In this document: positions 54,758 to 64,000 of the stretch, in pieces
How the letters are laid out: every line of letters starts with the position of its first letter
Position numbering within the stretch: position 1 is the first letter of the stretch
From: Magicicada septendecula
Lineage: Eukaryota; Arthropoda; Insecta; Hemiptera; Cicadidae
Length of the DNA stretch: 64,000 nt
NCBI GenBank assembly: GCA_034769895.1
Contig: CM068372.1
Location: 374,623,258 to 374,687,257, forward strand
Direction of reading: 5' to 3'
Made by a program: the position numbers and the translations under genes
Notes under the pieces: model-generated
Database searches by the model: none
Told to the model about the DNA's origin: nothing
What the model saw: only the letters and a program-made list of their open reading frames with translations

Positions 54758-56160
54758 TGTAGGCCTATAATAATATGAATACACGGAAGAAGTAATTATT
54801 TTAAAAAAATTAGAAAATTTTATTTGGCGTTTGATTTGTGGTGCTCGGTATTTAAAACTAATTAAAAATACAAGACGTTCACAGTACTCAGAGAGCTACG
54901 TACGCGAGGGCACGAGCGAACGCCCTTGTTCATGTCGAAACGTGTTGCCAAACAATTTTTAATCTCCCTTCACCACGTGCCAGCAGCCAGATGACTGCTC
55001 CTCGCAGTGGCGTGAGTGTGTACGTGTACGTGTTGCACATGGAGGAGTCTAGTTATGTCATACGCGTATACCACGAATCGTGAGTAGCGTGGCCGGTTGC
55101 GTCACGGCCTTGCGTTTTACATCATTACATACTAACCGAGATGATTGATGCCGTGAACACGCTGCTGGCTGTAGCAAATTATACCCCATCTACTCGTGTT
55201 ACCGGTTGGCGCTATACAGGAGGCATTGACAGGGTCAACGTCTGCATCGAATCCGTGGACTTCAAGTGTGAAGTGGAAAATTGTATATTCATGCGTTTGG
55301 AATCAAAACGTCTATGTAGAAAGCTGTGTGGGTTGCAAGCAATAATAAAAGCTCGCATCGATGTGTATACACTGGCAGCGACAATATAATCGAGAGGAAT
55401 ATTGTTACGATTTTTATTTGAAAACACATTTCAACGTATTCATGAAGTAATATTAAAAGACTCTGATCTCGCGCTATCGAGAGATTTCTGATTGTTCTTT
55501 TATCAGTCCACGTACTCTAATCAGATGCGATTTTGTTAGACCTAATAATACAACGTACCACGACAGTTAAATGAACTAACGAAGCGTTTTTCGAGCACTC
55601 GCTTGGACTTTTTCTCCTTTACTCCACGGCATAGGTGAAAGTTGCCTTATATCCTCATTCTTAATGTAATAGAGGAGACCTGCCTTGCAACGTATGTATT
55701 GTGTTGTCTCTTTGTAAAATTTTAATTTTGTCTCTCTACGCTTCTCAAAATACGACTGATTGATCTACAGGTCGTGTCATCAAGGACTTACTGGATGTAA
55801 CAACTACATCAAAGTACTAATAATAACTAACATACTTCACTTGCACTTAATCCAAGACATTAAACTGACTGTATAATGATGTTACTCATTACAGCATCAA
55901 CGAACTGAGAATGCTAAAACAAGATTAGCTGTAGCCAGACGACGAACAACAAAACGACTTAAAGTATAGAAAGATCGAACCACTTCAAAGGCAGTGAAAG
56001 TTAATGGTTTGATATTCAGAACAGCTACCTATGGTTCTCATACTTGAACATTAAAAATGCATACACCAAATGTGTATTATTAGCCTTCTAATAATGGGTT
56101 TACGTCAGATTACATGGGCAGAACACAGAACAAAAAGTTCCATATTACAAGACTGCACAG
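54461..56160. other. No recognisable gene; (TG)n at 54716-54755
   Basis: A (TG)n tract of about 20 units is followed by the word aggcctataa. The plus-strand frame 55141-55389 (82 codons) is not recognised. Composition between 54900 and 55130 is GC-richer than average. Confidence 0.4.
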
Positions 56161-56162
56161 AA

Positions 56163-56282
56163 TTCTTCTTCTTCTTCTTCTTCTTCTTCTTCTTCTTCTT
56201 CTTCTTCTTCTTCTTCTTCTTCTTCTTCTTCTTCTTCTTCTTCTTCTTCTTCTTCTTCTTCTTCTTCTTCTTCTTCTTCTTC
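56163..56282. repeat. (TTC)n microsatellite, 40 units
   Basis: Uninterrupted; equivalent to (GAA)n on the minus strand. No LINE family B end is visible on the side where it would be expected (56283 onward). Confidence 0.97.
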
Positions 56283-56570
56283 ATATACGTACTGGATCTT
56301 GATCCGCTATGTTGTTACATAGTATCGATGCGCAATCCGCTAACACAAGTGAGAATAACACGTTGTTTCCGTTCTCATTAATTCTGACTGTATCCTCCAC
56401 TGAGTTTGATTACAGTCTCAGGTTCCTCGAACACGAGAGTCTGGGAGACTGCTTAGTAGACAGTTTACTGAAGCAGATCAATACGGCAGCGTATCTAGAG
56501 TAACTAACGAACGAAACGTAATAGTTGGGCCAGGGCATACTGATCTGAAAAAAATTAATATTTATGATAA
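56283..56570. other. No recognisable gene
   Basis: Short unassigned stretch. Confidence 0.4.
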
Positions 56571-56574
56571 CCCA

Positions 56575-57300
56575 TTAGAACCTCTTTTCCTTTACTACAT
56601 GGCTTGGGCTATAACCCCTTTCGACTTTACAGAGTCTCTGACCATTTTTTTTCAGGGTCTTTTACAATCTCCCGTTCCCACTGGCCTATATTCAAACGCT
56701 TGTTTAGAAATACGCGTGTCTATCATGCTTTCTACATGGGACTTCCAATTCTGCCTCTATTCCTTTATTCTATCCAGAAGCGACTTTAATTTCAGGTCTT
56801 TCCTGATGTCGTCGCTTTCTAGATGATCTCTCAAACTGCATCCTTTAACTGCCTTAAAGATTTGATTTCCGAGGCCTGTATTTTTTGAAATATCTCTTTG
56901 CAGGAGAGTCCATGTTTCACATTCATACATTAAAGTCGGCACAGCCACGGCCTTGTAGAACTTTAGCTGTGTCTCCCTCTGCATTTTATTCTTCAGTGGT
57001 CGTCTTATTGTTTCACAGGTATAACTAAATTTATTTAACTTTCTCTCGATACCGTTGTCCTTACTATATGAGGTATCACATCCCACATATTTCAAATGTG
57101 ATACCTGTTCCAAAACACTATTATGAATTACAATTTGCTCTTACAGGGTTCTTCACTAGTAAGGCCATTGTTTTTGTTTTAGTACTTGAGATCTTAAAGT
57201 TGTATTTCTGGTAGATTTATGCAAGGTATCAATAGACCTTTGTGATCATTTTCACTCTTAATCTATAATTATTTGGTCATCTGCGTATAGCAATGAGCTA
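56575..57300 (-). pseudogene. LINE reverse transcriptase C-terminal half (family C)
   Basis: The minus strand has a degraded YADDQIII catalytic-box-like sequence near 57280, then VSHLKYVGCDTSYSKDNGIE, KFYKAVAVPTLMYECETWTL (56925-57000), SDDIRKDLKLKSLLDRIKE and a frameshifted NWKSHVESM tail. This is the thumb and C-terminal part of a LINE related to family A but clearly diverged. Stops break the frame after RIKE. Confidence 0.7.
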
Positions 57301-58635
57301 AGTGATAGGATTAGGAGTAGGGGAAAGACGTTAACTTGAAACAGTAGGAATCGAAAAATGGATCCAGCCATCGATTTTGGCACTGCGATTGAACGGCTAC
57401 ACTACCTGAAACCCAAAACAAAAAACGACCTCAATAAAGCAAAAACGAAACTGAATTGTTCTAAAAATTACGAATAAATTAGAAACATTAAATAAACACT
57501 TTAGAATAGATGTTTTATGTTTTAGAATAGATGCGCTTCTAGTTTTAAGAAATAAACGGAAGTGCATAGAACATTTGTTCAGCGAGAAGAGAGCAAATAG
57601 ACATGAAAATTATAGCGAAACTGGATATCATAAAATGCGGTAAACAGGACAACGAATAAGGGGTAAGAAAACGAGGACATCGAGTAAACAGGATCAAGAA
57701 CGGGAGTAAAAACAAGGTTGACGCATGGATTGGTTACGGTTGACGCGGTAAACTGAAGAAGAATTGCTCAATGGAATAGTCACTGGAAAGTGATGGGAAA
57801 GCACTGGTTCAGCATTGGACAGATAATGGTAACGACGGCGACGACGACGATGATGATGATAATGATGACGACGACGGTGAAGAATACACACATTTGTCTT
57901 TCATAACGTCTGGAGAATCATCAAATATTCACGTGATGGAAATTTACTGACGCTTGTTTTGGAACTGTCGTGGTTAAAAACAGGATGAGATTGGTTTTGT
58001 CTTGGAAATAACGAAACCACTAAAAGACAAGAATAAACAAATATTTTCCTTAGGGGGTTTTCACCAGGTTAACCTGGGTTGGCTCTACAACATATAATAA
58101 ATTTTTTTCCAGTTCAGAGTACCACAGAATATAAGCAGTATTTTTGTTTATAACATTATTATGCATATTTTTAACCACTACGAAGCCACAAAACTAATAT
58201 AACCCCTGTTCTACAGACAGTGTCGCCATATTGTGCTTAATAGTAGCTGATTTTTCAAGGGGGATTAGTTCACAATATTTGGCATTGCACTTCAATTTCT
58301 TTTGTTAGTTTATTTATATATTTTATTTATTTATGTGTATATTACCCAATATTTTGCTTCACTTTATTCATACTCGGCAAACCTTTACCATAAATCTTTA
58401 CATCCTCTGTTGGTCACAATTATATTATCCATTCATTACGTTTGTCTTTTCAATATGTATTCTCATACCACACATACTATACTGTAAACGCGCGCGCATG
58501 AGCAGAGATATATAATTGCTCACAATTATTTTGTTATTAATATGTATCAATAATAAACAATTACATACTTTGATGACAATACAAAAATGGCAAAAAGCGT
58601 AAAATACAAATAAATAAACATATTCTTATAAAAAA
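57301..58635. other. No recognisable gene; GAC/GAT triplets
   Basis: Contains a (GAC)n(GAT)n(GAC)n tract at about 57833-57880. Otherwise AT-rich and unassigned. Confidence 0.4.
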
Positions 58636-58639
58636 TCTT

Positions 58640-59250
58640 CTTCTTCTGATAGTTCCTATCCGCTTCGGATGTTGGATATCATACAGACTATTTTAACTGT
58701 CTGTACTGCTGCAAGGATTAAGTCAGTTGTATTCATGTCAAACCAGGTCCTTAAATTTCTCAGCCACGAAATTCTCGGTCGCCCAACTCCTCTCTTTCCA
58801 AGCACTTTTCCCTGTAGTATGGACTGCAATAAGTAAAAGCTCTGTTCATTTCTAATGAGATGTCGCAGATACTGATGCTTTCTTATCTTCACTGTGTTAA
58901 TAACTTCCTTTCTTTTTTCATCTTTCTAAGAACTTCAACATTAGTTATATGTGCTGGCCATGAAATGCTCAGTATTCTACGATAAAACCACATTTCGAAA
59001 CATTACAATTTTTTAGATGTTGCTTCAGTCAAAATCCAAGATTTTACACCGTAGAAGAGGACATAGAATACGTAGCACCGTTAAGTCTCATCTTTGTGTT
59101 TATTGTTAAATCGTGCCTTTTGAATAAACTGCTCATTCTAGTGTACACAGCTCTTGCCTTTTTAATTCTACTCTTTATTTCCTGAGAGTGGTTCCATTGT
59201 TCATTGACTATAGTAGCAAGATATGTAAATTGGCTTACACGTTGTAAAAA
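58640..59250 (-). pseudogene. LINE reverse transcriptase C-terminal half (family D)
   Basis: The minus strand encodes RVSQFTYLATIVNEQWNHSQ, IKKARAVYTRMSSLFKRHDL (59090-59180), then, after a decayed middle part, MKIRKHQYLRHLIRNEQSFY, GKRGVGRPRISWLRNLRTWF and TDLILAAVQTVKIVCMISNI (58656-58890). The order of blocks is intact while the 'LYG-E-W' section between about 58930 and 59050 is damaged. A family distinct from A, B and C. Confidence 0.75.
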
Positions 59251-59265
59251 ATAAAAAATATTTTT

Positions 59266-59785
<520 letters not shown>

Positions 59786-59789
59786 ATTT

Positions 59790-60730
59790 TTATTTCTTAT
59801 CAAGGTTTCATAAGAGGTTTATATCATGTTACAAGCACGAGACAGGCATAGTTCGATGTGGAAACCATCAAGAGGAGGCGAACATTGAGAAAGGAGTAAG
59901 ACAGGGATGTTATCTAGCTCCATGTTTGCTTAACTTGTACGTCCAAGAAGCGATCGATAGAGTAAGAGAAGACACCCATCTCGGAGTAAACATACACGGG
60001 GAAAAAGTGGACATGCTTAGGTTCGCAGATGACATAGCAGTGACTGCAGAGAGCAACGAAGATCTACAAAAGATTCTTGACACAATGGATCAAGTAATGA
60101 AGAATGAATTCAAGATGAAAATAAATGAAAAAAAGATCAAGTTCTAGTCTGTAGTCGGAAGGAAGAAGATCCAGTCAGAATAACTATTGGAAATAATTTT
60201 CTCCAGGCAGTTAAAGAATATAACTATCTAGGAAGTAAATACACAAGTGATGGACGTAGCAGTAAGGAAATTATAAGCAGAATTAACCAGGCTAAAATTG
60301 CTTCAGCAAACAGAAAAACCTCTTCACTTCAAATATTATCAGCCTAAAAATAAGGAAGAATCTAGTACAGACATACGTGTGGAGTGTTGCCCTATACGGG
60401 ATTGAATCTTGGAGAATTGGAGAAAGTGACAAGAAAAGACTCCTTTAGTATAGCTCAGGAGGAGAAGAGCTTTCTACGAATTTTAAAAGGTAGAAGAGCT
60501 ATGTTTATATGGCATATACCACGACACAATGTGTTGGTTGAGAGAGTAATAGAAGGAAAAATTGAAGGAAGGAATCACAGAGGACGACCCCGTTTAGACT
60601 ACATGAAACAGCTTATGGTCGATATGTACTGCACATCATATTGTGAGTTGAAAAAAAAAGCAGAGAAGCATGAAGAATGGCGAGGTGCTGCCTAGAAGAG
60701 GCATCTTACAATCTCGGATCATCGTAAAAA
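59790..60730 (+). pseudogene. LINE reverse transcriptase fragment (family E)
   Basis: The plus strand encodes GVRQGCYLAPCLLNLYVQEA (motif B region), then KVDMLRFADDIAVTAESNED (catalytic box intact, near 60010-60045), a frameshift near 60146, VKEYNYLGSKYTSDGRSSKE, a decayed section, then RRAMFIWHIPRHNVLVERVI and GRPRLDYMKQLMVDMYCTSY and EEWRGAA with a stop at 60693. The palm starts in mid-domain, so the copy is 5'-truncated. Two or more frameshifts are present. Confidence 0.78.
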
Positions 60731-60913
60731 TATGTGAGAATACATGTACGCACATCCATGTATATCATACATACATTGGGAATACGGGGCATATTTTTGA
60801 AGTAATTTTAACTAAGTTATAGACATATTGTGTGTGTTTACGAAGAAGTGTGCTTTACCACGGCGATTTTACCGAACCACCTGTTGAGGTAATCTTTTGT
60901 CCTTAATATCTTG

Positions 60914-60955
<42 letters not shown>

Positions 60956-61650
60956 TACACAGCGGTGAGTGTTAATGTCTGCACTGTTATGTTGCACTGG
61001 GTCTCAGCGCGTCTTGTTTTTCCAGTTTTTTTTATTGGTAAGAACCTGGTTTCCTTGACCAGATTTTACTTTATTGGATAAGACCACCGATGCGACCTTT
61101 TACTTTAATTGCATGCGTTTTGTATGTGCATAATAATTCATGCCAAAATAATATTATTTTTCAGCAAACAGTTTTGTTTTGCAAAAAACAAGAAAAATTG
61201 CAACACTGTAATATAAACGCCAATTAGAAAGCAACCTACACTGGCCGTCTAACTTCGCATGCGACCCTTTGCGGATCGTGAATGATTACCAATCACGGAG
61301 AATAAAAATAACTATTATGCTTGTTTTTTGTGTATTTTGTATCACTGACACGTAACTCGTGAGATTCTCAAAAAGGGCTTCAACTGGAATTCATCGACTT
61401 TAAGTAGACCATTTTTTAAAGGTAACTTTGATTCCTTGTAGACCATTAACCATGTATTCCTTGTAGACCATGTATTTTATAGGAAGGGACGTATAGACGA
61501 TGATTTTGGGTATTAATAGTATAACTAAGGTTTACGGAATTTTTTTAGTGGCTGTATTGCTCAACTCCCAGTCTAACGGAGGTTGGTTTCAGGACTACCT
61601 TATTGTGTTTTATAAGCTGAATGTAACTTGAGTGTAAATTACATTTTACA
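60731..61650. other. No recognisable gene; (TG)n at 60917-60953
   Basis: Short direct repeats of cttgtagaccat (61435-61475) are present. Otherwise unassigned. Confidence 0.4.
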
Positions 61651-61651
61651 A

Positions 61652-62899
61652 GGTGATCGTTATGACTGCAGGAACTACAGAGGAGTCAGCCTTCTCAATA
61701 CTACACATAAATTATAGGCATCTATATTAAGAACACGGCTGAATCCAATAACGGAGACCATGATTTCAAAGGCACAGAACGGTTTCAGGAAGGGCAGATC
61801 ATGTTTAGATTGTATACTTACAATAGTTCAGCTCATTGAAAAGCGTAGAGAGTATCAGCGGCCCACATACATAGCTTTCATCGACTTCTAAAAGACGTTT
61901 GACAGAGTGAATCGGAGCAAAGTATGAGCAATAATGGCAAGGAAAGGGATCCCACAACATCTAATCAGAGCAATACAGAGTCTTTTTGTGGAGGATAAAA
62001 TCTTAATAGAAGCAGGGAAACCGAGACAGCTCCTAGAGTTGGCCTGATCAGTTTTGGAGTACGATAAAGGTGTCCATTATCGCCTTCTCTTTTTAATTTA
62101 TATATTGACGATGTCATACAAACTGGCAGATGTGTCTTCCGAAACACTTTATGATTGGTCACTCTACAATTGACACTTTGTTGTTTGCGGACGATCAGGC
62201 TATTCTGTCGTCCTCGGAAAACAGATGGCAGATGGGGATACATATGTTAACTCGAATCTGCAAAGACTCTGGATTGCAGATATCTACATGTAAGAATAAG
62301 GTGATGGCTTTTCGTGGAACTAATCCCGTACGGGAAAAAATTGTTATAGATGGTATTGTCCTGGAACAAATTAGCAGTTTTGAATACCTGGGCTACAGTG
62401 TATCTTATAATGCATGCAACGACGTTGTGAATAAGTTGTATAAGTTCAACCTTATGTGCGGGACCTTCGAGCGAACCCTTAAGTCACCAAGTAAAGGAAC
62501 ACGCCTAAAATTCTATAAGATGATGGCTTTTCCCACACTTCTTTATGGGTTTGAGAATTGGACTTTAACGAAAGGCCAGGCCAATCGCATCCAAGCGGCT
62601 GAAGTGAGATTTCTCAGGCACGTGGCAGGGCATACTCTCCATGATCATAGAAGAAACACAGATATACGGCAGGAACTGAATATTATGAGTATACTCGACA
62701 GGATCGCCCAGTATCGGCTGAATTGGTGGGAACATCTTTGCCGAATGGATGACTGCCGGATCCGCAAACAACTCTGGAACTATAAGCCGAGGTGACGGAG
62801 AGGTGTGGGACGTCCGAGGAAGCGCTGGAGTGACCAGTTCTAATCTTTTCCTATTTGAGACCGGAAAAAAACATTTTTGGTTTAATCCGTGAAGATGAT
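61652..62899 (+). pseudogene. LINE family A, 5'-truncated at the start of the reverse transcriptase palm
   Basis: The copy begins at GDRYDCRNYRGVSLLNT (61655), continues with AQNGFRKGRSCLDCILTIVQ and PTYIAFIDF (catalytic Asp kept, stop just after), then after a frameshift near 62110 runs open from 62130 to 62795: TLLFADDQAILSSSENRWQM (62173 onward), LLYGFENWTLTKGQANRIQA, RLNWWEHLCRMDDCRIRKQL and, past one stop, RRGVGRPRKRWSDQF. It ends in (GAT)n at 62894-62906. Both catalytic positions are present but two breaks separate them. A possible weak duplication is aaattacattttac (61636) and aaattaaatttttat (62908). Confidence 0.82.
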
Positions 62900-62906
62900 G
62901 ATGATA

Positions 62907-64000
62907 AAATTAAATTTTTATTAAAATAAAATTTGATCGCTTCCGTCATTTTGTTTACGTTAAAATGATTATTAATTCATTTATTTTGGAGTAGTAATTT
63001 ATAGTAGTATTTGAAGTTAATATACGTACGTATATTTATAACAAAATATTTTTGTATTTTATTAACATTAAAAATATTCTACAAATAATTTTCAATTTAA
63101 ACTTATTAACACAATTTTTTTATATTGAAATGTGACTAGATACGTCAGGTAAGAGATCCTATGATTTCGTTTTGACAGATGAGTGTTGTATACTATTAAA
63201 GTTCAAAAGGTATATTTAGTTAGTAGAAGTGCGCGCGCGTGCGCGTTGCGTGTGTGAATGTAAGAGAAAAGTTTAGATGAGATGTATTATGTTTTAACAA
63301 TAATAAAATATTATTGCTCACCCACAATAATGTATGTGACGAGGCGATGACCTTAGCGAAACTAGTCCATTCAAGTTTCGCCTTCTGAACATGCAAGTCT
63401 GTCTTGATCACAAGTTTATTCTTCTTCTTCTTTTTCTTTTTCTTTTTCTTGTTCTTCTTGTTCTTGTTCTTGTTCTTGTTCTTCTTCTTCTTCTTTTCCC
63501 TCATCATCATCATCTTCTTCTCCTTCTCCTCCTCCTCCGGCCTACGAAAATATCCTTGTATCTAGACTATGTTCTTCACGTGGAGTCTAGTTTTCTAAAA
63601 AAGTAACTCATAAAATAGAAGATTAATTGTAATTAAGATTATTTCACAAAATACATTTCATTATAATTTACATGTATGTATAGATTAAATCGTATTATCA
63701 TACTTACGGTGCAGCGCAGTATAAAAATTGTTAAATATTGAGAAATATCCACTGGTGTTCCCAATTCCGTCAAAAGGATGGCCCTGGCGCCGTATAGTGT
63801 ACGACGCGTAACAACAGAAAAGGGAGTAGGAGAAGTCTCCAGGGTCTCTAAAACCTGGAGACCAAAGAGCCCCTGCCCTCCATTTTTTATGGAAGACTTC
63901 AGTGGATTAATACTGTAATAACAGAAAACATACGTAATAACTCGTAACTTAGATGCACAAGACGACTATAGCGAGGAAACAAGGACAAACGACTAGGTTT
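62907..64000. other. No gene; TTC/TTG and GCGC low-complexity tracts
   Basis: (GC)n/(GT)n mix at 63229-63252. A TTC/TTT/TTG pyrimidine tract spans 63420-63536. Low-complexity frames here are not genes. Confidence 0.45.

Noticed and set aside
55141..55389. Host gene of 82 codons
   Set aside because: No recognised domain, no splice or promoter context, and the opposite strand is also open.

Overview
The window looks like intergenic or intronic DNA from a large, repeat-rich arthropod genome, most likely an insect. The reasons are the mix of Tc1/mariner, hAT, Jockey-clade and I-clade elements, many 5'-truncated LINEs, a tRNA-derived SINE, long (GAA)n and (CA)n arrays, an AT-rich background, and a recurring 'aggcctac' word that I associate with cockroach-like genomes (weak inference). 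I recognise no host protein-coding gene, rRNA or functional tRNA gene. Almost everything I can name is a transposable element or a by-product of one.

Layout. 0-9.3 kb: LINE relics on both strands, a decayed mariner with terminal inverted repeats (4.4-5.6 kb), and a tRNA-derived SINE with a perfect target-site duplication (7.7-8.0 kb). 9.3-17.1 kb: two short hAT-type elements (9.36-10.5 and 13.85-14.6 kb), several LINE 3' ends, a second SINE copy and a 33-bp minisatellite. 17.5-20 kb: an intact 464-codon DDE transposase with DD82E spacing. 22-29 kb: truncated LINEs, a second mariner and long (GA)n and (GAA)n arrays. 31.6-32.6 kb: a 480-bp tandem duplication carrying (CA)n tracts. 32.8-38.4 kb: a full-length I-clade non-LTR retrotransposon (minus strand) bounded by a 12-bp duplication, with frameshifted ORF2. 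39.8-40.0 kb: eight copies of a 32-bp repeat. 42.8-43.7 kb: a fold-back mariner with about 370-bp arms. 44.0-52.0 kb: a hAT transposon with a perfect 8-bp duplication; a full-length Jockey-type LINE with open ORF1 and ORF2 and a poly(A) tail is nested inside it. 53-63 kb: five LINE fragments from at least four lineages, plus microsatellites.

How the parts fit together. The Jockey-type LINE appears to have jumped into the promoter side of the hAT, about 15 bp from its TATA box, so the hAT is older than the LINE. One LINE family in the window ends in GAA repeats and another in GATGAT repeats, and the longest such arrays sit directly on LINE 3' ends, so retrotransposition seems to be the seed for at least some microsatellites here. 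The candidates most likely to be functional are the DD82E transposase and the Jockey-type LINE.
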